A stretch of 64,000 nt of DNA from Natrinema versiforme JCM 10478 (lineage in GTDB: Archaea; Halobacteriota; Halobacteria; Halobacteriales; Natrialbaceae): contig NZ_AOID01000062.1 in NCBI RefSeq assembly GCF_000337195.1, positions 16,447 through 80,446 of the forward strand. Direction: 5' to 3'. The notes under the pieces are model-generated. The model did no database searches, was not told the DNA's origin, and saw only the letters and a list, made by a program, of their open reading frames with translations. Below are positions 19,898 to 28,835 of this stretch, piece after piece. The translations under genes were made by a program, and so were the position numbers. Numbering within the stretch: the first letter of the stretch is position 1; the number at the start of each line of letters is the position of its first letter.

Positions 19898-21076
19898 ATG
19901 AAGAGGATCGGAGTTCAAGACACGGCACCTGGCGAACTCATTTCCGACGGGAAAGAGTCATACTACAAGCCGGATCCACTACCGCCCTCGCGAGACCTCA
20001 CGGTAGATGCAGACTTCTACGACCTGCTCGCCGACGCCACGTTTTGGCTCGGCAAACTCAGCGGTGTCAGTCTCGAACTCGACTTTCCGCCCGTCCTCTC
20101 CACGTCGCTTCTACGGAAAGAAGCGATGGAATCGGCCGAAATCGAGGGGGCCGATATCGACTATAACGCTCTCTACAGCCTCGAGACGCGAATTCTCGAC
20201 GAAGCCGAGGACGACTATTCTATCGAACCAACGGGTGACACGGATACCAAGGACACACAGAAAGTCCTCAACTACGAACAGGCTGTCGAAGACGGTATCG
20301 AGATACTCGACAGCGGGGGAGAAATTTCCGTGTCGCTTCTTCACGATCTCCACGAAACGTTACTCATGGACGTCCCGGACGACCGCGTCGATACGGATAC
20401 GATTGGTGGCTACAAGACGGTTCCAAACCACCTCGGAGACTTTCTCCCACCAGTTCCGGGCGAGGTTGACGGGCTGATGGACGCACTGGTGACGTACTAC
20501 CGAACCGGCGGGAGCTATCACACGCTCGTAGACATCGCGCTCTTCCACTACCAGTTCGAAACGATCCACCCGTATGGCGACTGGAATGGACGGCTCGGTC
20601 GTCTGCTCATCACACTCCAACTGTACGATAGCGGCCTTCTCGAGCGTCCGAACCTCTATCTCAGCGAATACTTCAATCGGAACAAGGCCACGTATGTCGA
20701 CCGTATGGACGCTGTCCGATCCCGCGGCGACTGGGAAGAGTGGCTCTCGTTTTTCGTGAAAGGGGTTGCCCAGCAGGCATCGGAATCCGTTACTCGAACG
20801 CTGGCACTAGACGAGCTACGACGCAGCTACGAGGCGGAGTACGGTGGCGTCCAGTACGCGAAGAATCGCTTAGCGTGCAGTCTCTTTGAACAGCCGTACG
20901 TAACGACCAAAACAGTCGCGGAGCGGCTCGATATCGAGCGATCGACCGCGTACCGTGCGATTGACACCTTGGAAGATGAAGGCGTCTTAGAGGAAGTGAC
21001 GGGCAACGATCGAAACAAGGAGTACCGGGCGACGGAAATATTCGACATTCTCGAGCGGCCGCCTCAAACGTACTGA
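19898..21076 (+). CDS. Fic-domain AMPylase-like protein with C-terminal winged helix
   Basis: 392 residues. Layout: an N-terminal helical region with a class II inhibitory motif (Ser79 to Gly84, SAEIEG), the Fic core with the active motif at residues 224-235 (HPYGDWNGRLGR), and a C-terminal HTH (TTKTVAERLDIERSTAYRAI). Fic enzymes usually transfer AMP to Tyr/Ser/Thr of a target protein. The normal HxFxDGNGR motif has Trp in place of the first Gly, which lines the phosphate pocket. The catalytic His224, Asn and Arg are kept. It probably self-regulates through its HTH; the target is unknown. Confidence 0.85.
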   Translation: MKRIGVQDTAPGELISDGKESYYKPDPLPPSRDLTVDADFYDLLADATFWLGKLSGVSLELDFPPVLSTSLLRKEAMESAEIEGADIDYNALYSLETRILDEAEDDYSIEPTGDTDTKDTQKVLNYEQAVEDGIEILDSGGEISVSLLHDLHETLLMDVPDDRVDTDTIGGYKTVPNHLGDFLPPVPGEVDGLMDALVTYYRTGGSYHTLVDIALFHYQFETIHPYGDWNGRLGRLLITLQLYDSGLLERPNLYLSEYFNRNKATYVDRMDAVRSRGDWEEWLSFFVKGVAQQASESVTRTLALDELRRSYEAEYGGVQYAKNRLACSLFEQPYVTTKTVAERLDIERSTAYRAIDTLEDEGVLEEVTGNDRNKEYRATEIFDILERPPQTY

Positions 21077-21091
21077 GCGCTCATCAGACAG

Positions 21092-21271
21092 CTATTGCTC
21101 GACGCTCTCTCGAGAGTGGACGACAGCGTCACGGGCGTGGGCGGCGGTGTCTGAATCCCACGTGCCGACGGTAATCGGTGTCTCGTCGTTCACTAACCGC
21201 TCGAGCAGTTCATCGAATGTCTCGTCGTCACGTTTGAGGTGCTCGAGTTTCGCTTTCGGCTCGCGAGACAC
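21092..21271 (-). CDS. VapB-type antitoxin (DUF7557-like), possibly frameshifted
   Basis: 59 residues from GTG 21271. The sequence AKLEHLKRDDETFDELLERL followed by a short acidic link and an Arg-rich helix ending RESVEQ fits the DUF7557 antitoxin-like family. The usual N-terminal strand is in another frame: an ATG at 21287 gives MSTFSRVSRA and then drifts out by one base, suggesting a single-base indel. No PIN toxin follows before the Fic gene. It is probably an orphan or decayed antitoxin. Confidence 0.5.
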   Translation of the reverse strand: MSREPKAKLEHLKRDDETFDELLERLVNDETPITVGTWDSDTAAHARDAVVHSRESVEQ

Positions 21272-21316
21272 GGCTGAACGTGCTCATTCGTCTGTGTCTC
21301 ACCTCCGATTTCGGGT

Positions 21317-22471
21317 TTACCACTCGGCGACGCTGCCGTCGTCGTGTCGCCAGACGGGGTTGTGCCAGTCGCGGTCGCTCTCGGCTTGCTCGCGGACGTG
21401 TTCTTCGTCGATCTCGATGCCGAGTCCCGGTTCGTCCGGGATCTGGACGTAGCCGTCGTCGTAGTCGAAGACGGACGGATCGGCGAGGTACTCGAGGACG
21501 TCGCTGGTCTCGTTGTAGTGGATGTTCAGGCTCTGTTCCTGAATGAACGCGTTGTGCGAGCAGGCGTCCACTTGGAGACAGGAGGCGAGCGCGATCGGCC
21601 CGAGCGGGCAGTGGGGAGCCATCGCCACGTCGTAGGCTTCGGCCATCGCTGCGATTTTCTTGACTTCCGTGATTCCGCCGGCGTGGCTGAGATCCGGTTG
21701 AATCACGTCGACGGCACCGTTCTCGAACACCTGCTTGAAATCCCACCGGGAGAACATCCGCTCACCCGTGGCGATCGGAATCGTCGTGTGAGACGCGATC
21801 TCCGGCAGTGCATCATTGTGCTCCGGCAGGACCGGTTCCTCGACGAACATCGGTTCGTGGGGTTCCAGCTTTTCGACGAGCCGTTTCGCCATCGGTTTCG
21901 ACACCCGGCCGTGAAAGTCGACGCCGATATCGACCTCGTCGCCGACGGCCTCGCGAACTTCCCGGAGCCGCGTGACGGCGGCCTCGATCGTCGCGGGATC
22001 GTCGACGCGTTCGATCTCCTCCGTCGCGTTCATCTTGAGCGCCGTAAAGCCGGCCTCGACCTGCGCACGAGCCTGTTCGGCGACGTCGGAGGGGCGATCG
22101 CCGCCGATCCACTGATAGACCCGAATCCGATCCCGGGTTGCGCCGCCGAGCAGGTCGTGAACCGGGACGCCCAGCTGTTTGCCCTTGATGTCCCACAGCG
22201 CCTGATCGACGCCCGCGATGGCGCTCATGAGCACCGGACCGCCGCGATAGAAGCCGCCGCGGTACATCGCTTGCCAGTGGTCCTCGATCCGCCGCGGGTC
22301 CTTCCCGAGCAGGTAGTTCTCGAGGAGTTCCTCGACTGCGGTCCGGACGGTCCTTGCGCGTCCCTCTACGACCGGTTCCCCCCAGCCGACCGTTCCGTCG
22401 GCCGTCTCGACGCGCAAAAACAGCCACCGCGGCGGTACTTCGAAGAGTTCGTAATCGACGATTTCAGACAT
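21317..22471 (-). CDS. dgoD: D-galactonate dehydratase
   Basis: 384 residues, near the 382 of E. coli DgoD. An enolase-superfamily (mandelate racemase-like) enzyme that dehydrates D-galactonate to 2-keto-3-deoxygalactonate. Metal ligands Asp185 (GVDFHG), Glu211 (VEEPVLPE) and Glu237 (ATGER) and the catalytic His187 and His287 (APHCPLGP) match the DgoD pattern with a +2 offset. No kinase or aldolase of the pathway is next to it. It is probably monocistronic; a 156-bp gap separates it from the NadE-like gene upstream. Confidence 0.88.
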   Translation of the reverse strand: MSEIVDYELFEVPPRWLFLRVETADGTVGWGEPVVEGRARTVRTAVEELLENYLLGKDPRRIEDHWQAMYRGGFYRGGPVLMSAIAGVDQALWDIKGKQLGVPVHDLLGGATRDRIRVYQWIGGDRPSDVAEQARAQVEAGFTALKMNATEEIERVDDPATIEAAVTRLREVREAVGDEVDIGVDFHGRVSKPMAKRLVEKLEPHEPMFVEEPVLPEHNDALPEIASHTTIPIATGERMFSRWDFKQVFENGAVDVIQPDLSHAGGITEVKKIAAMAEAYDVAMAPHCPLGPIALASCLQVDACSHNAFIQEQSLNIHYNETSDVLEYLADPSVFDYDDGYVQIPDEPGLGIEIDEEHVREQAESDRDWHNPVWRHDDGSVAEW

Positions 22472-22627
22472 TCGGGCTCTTGCAGAGCCTTTCCGGCTGT
22501 TTCGTTTAGTCGTTTCGGACGGGACTGTCCGACGATGAGAGAGAATCGGAGCGATCCCTCGAGTCCGTCGTTGAACCGCTTATCGGCCGAGAGGAAGCCA
22601 TCCCCCGCTCCAAATACGCCGACACGG

Positions 22628-23482
22628 CTAACAGCGATCTACCCCCGGCGTCGGCGGTTGCTGTCGTTTGTGTCGGGTTCGGACACACCACTCGTCGAGT
22701 CGGTCGACGAGTTCCGGATCGACCTCGAGTCGATCCGCAACGGTCGCTCTCTCCACCTCCTGGTCGAAACGCAGTCGAAGAATGCGATCGACGGTTTCCG
22801 GCGGGACATCTAACTGTTCGATCGCCGATTGCCCGTCGTACAGCGGCGATCCCGCCGTCTCGAAGGTGAGGTCCTCGGGGATCCCGATGTGTCGTGCGAG
22901 CGCGCGCACTTCGGTCTGGTAGAGGTCGCCGAACAACAGGCAGTCCGCCGCCGTTTCACCGTATTTCGTCGCGGATCCGAGGAGGTACCGCGTGCGATCG
23001 ATCGGGCCGACGACGAGGAGGTTGGACGTGTTCGCAACGTAGTAGGTACAGGCCATTCGGAGCCGTGACAGCATGTTGTTCGTCGCGATCGCGTCGTCGA
23101 CCGGCCCGTCCGATTCGCCGACGGCTCCCTGGACGGCAGCCAGGACCGGCTGGAGCTGGAGTCGGCTGTGTTCGATCCCCAGCGACTCAGCGACGGTCTC
23201 CGCGTTTCGAGCGATCGCCTCGTGACTGATGAACGCCGGCATCACGAGTCCAGTTACGTGCTCCTCGCCGATCGCATCGACGGCGAGCGTCGCCGCGACC
23301 GTCGTTTCGACACTGCCGTCCAGTCGCACCACGAGGCCGTCCGCGCCGGCGTCGGCGACCAGTTGCTCGAGGAACGGGGGGAGCCGTTCGCGAAGGGTCG
23401 TCAACGCCTCGTCGGTCGTCGCGAGCCCGTCGGAATCACGGGGGAGTTCCCTGACGGCCGTGTCGGAACCGGTCGCCGTCAT
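22628..23482 (-). CDS. NadE-like NAD synthetase paralogue with eroded P-loop
   Basis: 284 residues from ATG 23482; the longer upstream frame shows no similarity. The fold is that of NAD+ synthetase: the helix PPFLEQLV, MPAFISHEAIARNAETVAES, LGSATKYGETAADCLLFGDLYQTEV and AGSPLYDGQ. However, the ATP-binding SGGxDS loop reads RLDGSVET at residues 53-60, so two or three phosphate-binding residues are changed. It is probably not a standard NadE. It could be a regulatory or divergent amidotransferase-type paralogue, with the true NadE elsewhere. Confidence 0.7.
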   Translation of the reverse strand: MTATGSDTAVRELPRDSDGLATTDEALTTLRERLPPFLEQLVADAGADGLVVRLDGSVETTVAATLAVDAIGEEHVTGLVMPAFISHEAIARNAETVAESLGIEHSRLQLQPVLAAVQGAVGESDGPVDDAIATNNMLSRLRMACTYYVANTSNLLVVGPIDRTRYLLGSATKYGETAADCLLFGDLYQTEVRALARHIGIPEDLTFETAGSPLYDGQSAIEQLDVPPETVDRILRLRFDQEVERATVADRLEVDPELVDRLDEWCVRTRHKRQQPPTPGVDRC

Positions 23483-23952
23483 CGTTCCGTCAGCGGGAGA
23501 CGAACTGGGGCAGTAGTCGGACGCCGAGTGCGACGACGGTCGCGCGGGTCGACCGGGCGGGACTCGCTCGAGCCCGGGCCGAAAGCCGCGGTGGAAGACG
23601 GATAAATCATCGTTCACGTTACGAGAGACCAATCACGAGGTATAACGGTTTCTAGTCGAATCCTTACTCACTTGTGAACTCATAGGTGAGTATATTATAA
23701 TATATATGCTGTGGATGGCCACTTTTACTGTAGGATTGTCTTCTTTATCCGGATGGGGAGTCGGGGACCGGGGCCGCGATTCGATTCGAGCGTTTTGAGC
23801 CCGACACAGCACTGACTGAAAGACCGATCGAGGGGACGAACAGGCGTGCTCGAAGCTCCACCAGCGTCGGCCTCGAGTGTGACGCCGGCGACACCCAACC
23901 GCGTCGAAGTGGTTCTCGAGGTGCTTCGCGCCGAAGGGACCGAGTGAGTCGA
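23483..23952. other. Intergenic region with an inverted repeat
   Basis: 470 bp without a convincing gene. An inverted repeat TACTCAC (23665-23671) and GTGAGTA (23686-23692) is followed by an AT-rich run to about 23710. The site lies about 180 bp upstream of the NadE-like start on the minus strand and could be an operator. A 33-codon frame (about 23846-23947, plus strand) ends VLEVLRAEGTE and has no recognisable relative. Confidence 0.4.
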
Positions 23953-25008
23953 TCAGTCGTCGGACGGACTCAGCCGCAGACGGAGCCGAACGCGGTTTCC
24001 GCCTCCGTCGACCGTCTCGAACGCGACGGTCCCGCCGAACCGTTCGATGGTCCAGCGGACGATCCAGAGCCCGAGTCCGCTGCTGTGATCGATCTGTGAG
24101 ATATCGGTCTCGTCCGTTACGACGCGCTGTTCGATCGCTGGAATTTCCGGGCCATCATCCGCGACGATCACGGTGGCCCAACCGTCGCCGCTCGCCTGTG
24201 CCGTTACCCGTACGAGCGGCGAGCGGTTCGGATTGTGCTCGATCGCGTTCTCGACGAGAGCCGCGACCGCGGCCTCGAGTCGATCGGTCGCGACCACTGC
24301 AAGCTCGGTGGGGAGATCCGTCCGAATATCCGCAGTCGGGTACGACGCGCTGTAGGACTCGGCGACGGCCTCGAGAAGGGGGACGCAGTCGATTGCCGGG
24401 TCGGACGGTGGCGGCGTTTCGAGTTCGGTATGGATAGTTCTCGCTTCGTCGACCAGGTCGGCGAGCGCTTCCTCGGCCTCGGCGATCGCACGGAGGTGCT
24501 CGGCCGTCGCCGGATCCAACTCCTCGAGGCGGCCGGTCAGCGCCTCGAGATGGCCGTTGATGACTGTAAGCTCAGTACGGAGATTGTGACGCAGCAGCCG
24601 GGCGAAGACCTTGAACTGCCGTTCGTAGCGGTTGACTTCGGTCAGATCGGTATAGATCGCGAACGCGCGGGTTCGCTCGTCGTCCGTTTCGTACGGGATC
24701 GCTCGGTAGAGGAATTCGCGGAGTCCGTCCGCGGTTTCGCGGTGAACACGATGATAGCTAACGGCACCGTCGGAAATTTGCTCGTCGAAGGAGTCGGCAC
24801 CGGTAGTTTCCCACGGCGGGACGATCAATTCGTTGAGAGGTTCGCCGACGATTTCGGCCGACTCGTACCCGAATACGTCGACGAACGCGGCGTTGCTGTC
24901 CCGAATAATCGGATCGCCGTCGACGAGTTCGAATTCGACGATAGCGTCCTGTACGTGCTCGATAAGATAGCGAAAGCGGTCGTCAGATACCGACCATTTG
25001 GTCCCCAT
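23953..25008 (-). CDS. PAS-domain sensor histidine kinase
   Basis: 351 residues. A single PAS domain (residues about 8-130, FRYLIEHVQDAIVEFEL to TDLTEVN) is joined to a haloarchaeal HisKA (LLRHNLRTELTVINGHLEAL, phospho-accepting His in RHN) and an HATPase domain with the N-box VENAIEH, G1 IVADDGPEI and G2 SGLGLWIVRW. No membrane helix is evident, so it is a cytosolic sensor. No response regulator is adjacent, which is usual for orphan haloarchaeal kinases. The input signal is unknown. Confidence 0.88.
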   Translation of the reverse strand: MGTKWSVSDDRFRYLIEHVQDAIVEFELVDGDPIIRDSNAAFVDVFGYESAEIVGEPLNELIVPPWETTGADSFDEQISDGAVSYHRVHRETADGLREFLYRAIPYETDDERTRAFAIYTDLTEVNRYERQFKVFARLLRHNLRTELTVINGHLEALTGRLEELDPATAEHLRAIAEAEEALADLVDEARTIHTELETPPPSDPAIDCVPLLEAVAESYSASYPTADIRTDLPTELAVVATDRLEAAVAALVENAIEHNPNRSPLVRVTAQASGDGWATVIVADDGPEIPAIEQRVVTDETDISQIDHSSGLGLWIVRWTIERFGGTVAFETVDGGGNRVRLRLRLSPSDD

Positions 25009-25137
25009 TCTAGTGGATGTTGGGAAGAGTTACTGATAACACTGCCCTCTTCGTTCCGAATCGGGCACTTATTGTCCGCTCTCGAATACACGCACCGTTC
25101 AGCCGGATAAACGGGGACGGGACACCGCAGAAGCCGA

Positions 25138-25716
25138 TCAGTCACCGGCGGATTCGGCGGTGACGGTCGCGAGAATCTCATCCGTCGAACGGATCTCCGC
25201 GAACTCGTCCTCGAGGTGGGCGAGAGCCGTTTTGTGGACCAGCGACGACTCGAAGCGCTCTCCGTCGAATGTCCGACCGAACGTCGCCGTCGCGTCCCGA
25301 GCGAGGGTAACGTCGAACCCTCGGTTCTCCGCCATTCGGGTCGTCGTCGACACGCAGTGATCGGTCGTCAGACCACAGATTACGAGCGAGTCGACACTCC
25401 GCTCGCGTAGCCACGACTCCAATTCAGTGTCGACGAAGGCCCCGTTGACCCGTTTGACGAACTCGGGCTCGCCGTCTCGAGGGGCGAGTTCCGGTTTGAA
25501 TTCGAATCCCGGCTGGTCGCCACGAAGCGGCGACTCCGACTCCGTCGAATCGTGTCGAACGTGAGCGATCGGCCAGCCGGTCGTCCGCCAGTGGGCGAGG
25601 AGTCGGGCTGCGTTCGCCTCCGCGTCGGGGTTGTTGCGACTTCCCCAGACCGGATCGTCGAACCCCTGCTGGAAGTCGACGAGTACGAGGGCCGTACGGG
25701 CCGAAGTATCGTTCAT
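25138..25716 (-). CDS. Isochorismatase-family cysteine hydrolase
   Basis: 192 residues. The catalytic triad of the family is visible: Asp14 in LVLVDFQ, Lys in FVKRVNGAF and Cys in [11 protein letters not shown]. The cis-peptide region precedes the Cys. Members hydrolyse amides such as nicotinamide, N-carbamoyl compounds or isochorismate. The upstream gene ends 6 bp before this start, and a deaminase-like gene lies beyond, so it is probably the last gene of a small nitrogen-compound operon. The substrate is not determinable. Confidence 0.83.
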   Translation of the reverse strand: MNDTSARTALVLVDFQQGFDDPVWGSRNNPDAEANAARLLAHWRTTGWPIAHVRHDSTESESPLRGDQPGFEFKPELAPRDGEPEFVKRVNGAFVDTELESWLRERSVDSLVICGLTTDHCVSTTTRMAENRGFDVTLARDATATFGRTFDGERFESSLVHKTALAHLEDEFAEIRSTDEILATVTAESAGD

Positions 25717-25722
25717 CTTCGA

Positions 25723-26544
25723 TCACCGGGTGGCGGCGCGACTCGATTGGTCGAGGAGATACTCCGACTTCGGGTGACTCCGGGTTACGGTGATCGGACA
25801 CTCGCTCGGCGCTTCGGCGTCGGTTTCGGTCAGCATGTACTGGGGCCACTCGCGATCGCCCTCGTTGCCCCAGTCGCCGAGGTCGGCGTGGGGACAGACG
25901 CCGTCGTAGTCCTCGAGTCGGTCCTGAATCACGTCTCGAGCATGCTGGCCGGCCTCGGTGTCGCCGGTGACGTTCAACTCCTCGAACAGCGTTCGGGGCT
26001 GGAACGTGATCTCGAGTCCGACGGGACAGTAGCGGCTCTTTCGGTCCTCGTAAAACGGGGCGCGACAGGTCGGAAACATCGGCTCGCCGCCGAAGCAGAA
26101 CTCCCAGTGGGGGTCGTCAGGTTCGGTCGGGATCCGGTCGGGCCACGGCTCCGGATCGTGGACGTGGAGAAACTGGAGGATGTGCCAGAGCGCGCGATGG
26201 TACTCCGCCTCGGACAGGCGGTCCTCGGGCGGTTTGAAAAACGTCACTAACGACGCGCGCTCGCTGTGGTCCCGATACGTCTCGAGGTACTCGAGCAGCG
26301 TTCGACCCAACTCGAGCAGGGCGTCCTTGTCGGTCATCGACGGGACGGCCGTGTACAGCGGATCGCCGTTCTGGACGGACTCGACGCCGAAAAAGCAGGG
26401 GAACGGACTGTCGTTTCGCTCGCCCAACAGCCCGTCGCGAAACGACTCCCAGTGGGCCGTGACCCAGTCGGGTGCGTCACCAGATTCGACGCGTGCCGCC
26501 ACGGTCGCTTGGTCGTTGAGCGTGCCGACGACGGAATCGGTCAT
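25723..26544 (-). CDS. YqcI/YcgG-family protein (possible heme oxygenase)
   Basis: 273 residues. It has the family's FPC motif (SPFPCFFG near residue 50) and a CP motif in FPTCRAPFYEDRKSRYCPVG near residue 160. Other YqcI/YcgG members include a heme-dependent N-hydroxylase of guanidino compounds (GntA), so a heme-bound oxygenase role is possible here. No signal peptide or membrane segment is seen. It is 6 bp upstream of the cysteine hydrolase and 72 bp downstream of an amidohydrolase on the same strand. Confidence 0.7.
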   Translation of the reverse strand: MTDSVVGTLNDQATVAARVESGDAPDWVTAHWESFRDGLLGERNDSPFPCFFGVESVQNGDPLYTAVPSMTDKDALLELGRTLLEYLETYRDHSERASLVTFFKPPEDRLSEAEYHRALWHILQFLHVHDPEPWPDRIPTEPDDPHWEFCFGGEPMFPTCRAPFYEDRKSRYCPVGLEITFQPRTLFEELNVTGDTEAGQHARDVIQDRLEDYDGVCPHADLGDWGNEGDREWPQYMLTETDAEAPSECPITVTRSHPKSEYLLDQSSRAATR

Positions 26545-26616
26545 CGACTAGAATTCGACCTTTTCTGCCCTTTTAGCTATCGGTTCGGGCAACTGCAACG
26601 TAGCCGCAAACGCCAC

Positions 26617-27945
26617 TCACGGTCGGGCGTCGGTCGCATCCTCGCGGTGCTCCGCGAGCGAGAGGTCAATCTCGGTCGCCCGACGGCGGATCTCGTCGGC
26701 GTCGACGACGGTGACCGTGCCCTCCTCGAGGAGGACCTCGCCGTCGACCATGGTAAACGCCACGTCGTCACCGTGGGCACCGAAGACGAGATGCGAGAGC
26801 GGGTCGTGTAGCGGGGTCGCTCGAGTCAGATCGGTATCTAGCCCGACGATATCCGCGCGCCATCCCTCGCGGAGCGCCCCGAGGCGGTCGAATCCGGCCG
26901 CCTTCGCGCCGTTTATCGTCGCCATCTCGAAGAGCGCCGCGGCCGGCGCGGCGACCGGATCCAACCCGTCGACTTTCTGGAGGAGGCTCCCCTGGCGCAT
27001 CTCCGTGAACGGATCGAGCGTGTTGTTACACGGCGGGCCGTCGTTGCCGATCGCGACGTTGATCCCCCGCTCGAGGTAGTCGGTGATCGGCGCGATCCCG
27101 CTGGCGAGTTTCATGTTCGACGACGGGCAGTAGGTGACGTGCGTGCCCGTCTCCGCAAGCAGTTCGCGCTCGCTCTCCGATGTCCAGACGCAGTGTGCGA
27201 GGACGACATCGTCGCCGGTGAGCCCGACTTCGTCCAGCCAGTGGATGTTTCGCATCCCGGTGTCCTCCTCGACGGTCTCGATCTCGCCGCGGTTTTCGCT
27301 GGCGTGGGTGTGGATCCGGACCCCCTCGTACTCGTCCGCGAGGTCTCGGGCCCCGCGCAGGCACGCTTCGCTACAGGAGACGGCAAAGCGCGGCGTCACC
27401 GCGTACCGGATTCGGTCGTCGAACGCCCCGTGGTACTCCTCGATCAGTCGCCTGCTCTCAGCCAGCGCTTCGTCGGTGTCCTCGAGCAGGCCGTCCGGCG
27501 ACCGTTGGTCCATCAGGACCTTCCCGAGAACGCCGCGAATCCCGATCTCGCCAGCGGCCTCGAACGCGCGCTCGGCATGGTTGACCGAGAGGTGATCGAT
27601 GCAGGTCGTCGTCCCGCTCTCGATCATCTCGAGATACCCCAGTTTCGCCGCGATCTCCATCTCCTCGGCCGAGAGTGACGCCTCCATTGGGAGAACGTAC
27701 TCGAACAGCCACTCGAGCAGTTCCGAATCGTCTGCGATGCCGCGACCGAGACTCTGGACTGAGTGGAGATGGCCCCCGACCAGTCCCGGCAGGAGAATAC
27801 CGTACGACTGCTCCTCGCGATCCGGGTACCGGTCGCGAAGTTCGTCGTACGGGCCGACGGCGGCGATTCGAGAGCCATCGACGACGACCGCCCCGTTCTC
27901 GATGACGGTGTCCGCGTCGGCGATGACCGTTCCGGAAAGTAGCAT
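26617..27945 (-). CDS. Amidohydrolase, S-adenosylhomocysteine/5'-deoxyadenosine deaminase-like
   Basis: 442 residues. A TIM-barrel metal-dependent deaminase of the TrzN/AtzA/MtaD group: metal ligands HLHS near residue 60, HTHASEN, LAHCVW and the Asp of NDGPPCNN. The C-terminal strand GTVTVVDADEI and the beta-sandwich ends are complete. Such enzymes deaminate or dechlorinate purine-like or triazine-like rings. The same strand and spacing link it to the YcgG-like and isochorismatase-like genes downstream. Confidence 0.85.
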   Translation of the reverse strand: MLLSGTVIADADTVIENGAVVVDGSRIAAVGPYDELRDRYPDREEQSYGILLPGLVGGHLHSVQSLGRGIADDSELLEWLFEYVLPMEASLSAEEMEIAAKLGYLEMIESGTTTCIDHLSVNHAERAFEAAGEIGIRGVLGKVLMDQRSPDGLLEDTDEALAESRRLIEEYHGAFDDRIRYAVTPRFAVSCSEACLRGARDLADEYEGVRIHTHASENRGEIETVEEDTGMRNIHWLDEVGLTGDDVVLAHCVWTSESERELLAETGTHVTYCPSSNMKLASGIAPITDYLERGINVAIGNDGPPCNNTLDPFTEMRQGSLLQKVDGLDPVAAPAAALFEMATINGAKAAGFDRLGALREGWRADIVGLDTDLTRATPLHDPLSHLVFGAHGDDVAFTMVDGEVLLEEGTVTVVDADEIRRRATEIDLSLAEHREDATDARP

Positions 27946-28295
27946 ACCACCCGAGAATTCAGTCCGACAGGCAAAACGGTTTGGACTACGGACCGACCGT
28001 GGCGTCTACGGGTTGCCGCTACTGTCTCGGTATACATTTCGGGTCTCGGCTCGCCGTCGGTAACGCTCGGCTCACGATACCGACCCGGCCGGGTTCGACG
28101 CGGCGAGCGAGACTGGTTGGAACCGGCTCGGGAGCCGGTTTGATGTCGGCAGAACTTACCCAACCTTAGTGTGTATAACCGTTTTATCGATGTCGTCGTT
28201 GCGGGATAATCGAACGATAGCTAACCGCATGGCGGCGGCGACTTTCCGGCCCTCGACACCTAAGTACGAAGAGCGTGTACGGTGCTTGTACGACG
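27946..28295. other. Intergenic region with a perfect hairpin
   Basis: 350 bp between divergent genes. A perfect 9-bp stem with a GG centre (AACCGGCTC and GAGCCGGTT) lies at 28121-28140. A TATA-like TTTATC box near 28190 and an AAGTACG box near 28262-28268 could serve the plus-strand gene. Nothing else is recognisable. Confidence 0.45.
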
Positions 28296-28835
28296 ATGAG
28301 CACAATTGATTTATCGCAACGACAACGACGAACGCTTACCGAACTCGTCAACGAGTATCAGGCGACCGACTCGCCGGTTTCGGCGAGCGATCTCGCGACC
28401 ACGCTCGACCGCAAGCCGGGCACGCTTCGGAACCAGATGTCGTCGCTCCGCTCGCTTGACCTCGTCGAAGGAATTCCCGGACCCAGCGGCGGGTACAAAC
28501 CGACCGACACTGCTTACGAGGCCCTCGATCGAGAACCGCTTGCCGACGCCGAATCAGTCACTCTCGCGCGCAACTACGACCGCATCACGGCGACCGTCGA
28601 CACGATCGATTTCACGACCGTCCACAATCCGGATCTCTGTCGAGCGCAAGTCCACTTTCAGCAGTCGGTCCGTGGCTTCGAGAAAGGCGACGAAATCGCG
28701 ATCGGGCCGACGCCGGTCGCGAACCTCGTCCTCGGCGGTGTGATCGTCGCCGTCAACGAGAGCGAAAACATGGTCATCCTCGACGTCGCTCTCTTGGAGG
28801 CACCGATACAAGAGGCGGAATCGAACACCGCCTGA
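28296..28835 (+). CDS. Winged-helix transcriptional regulator (haloarchaeal Rrf2-like)
   Basis: 179 residues from ATG 28296; a GTG at 28275 is in frame but leaves no room for the promoter. The N-terminal HTH (residues about 10-75: SASDLATTLDRKPGTLRNQM and LVEGIPGPSGGYKPT) fits haloarchaeal one-HTH regulators often labelled Rrf2-like. The C-terminal part (VHNPDLCRAQVHFQQSV, IGPTPVANLVLGGVIVAV) is a small beta domain shared by that group. Its target is not evident from the neighbours. Confidence 0.7.
   Translation: MSTIDLSQRQRRTLTELVNEYQATDSPVSASDLATTLDRKPGTLRNQMSSLRSLDLVEGIPGPSGGYKPTDTAYEALDREPLADAESVTLARNYDRITATVDTIDFTTVHNPDLCRAQVHFQQSVRGFEKGDEIAIGPTPVANLVLGGVIVAVNESENMVILDVALLEAPIQEAESNTA

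Noticed and set aside
21344-22813. A 489-codon open frame on the plus strand
   Set aside because: It is antisense to galactonate dehydratase and to the tail of the NadE-like gene; composition is that of a shadow frame.
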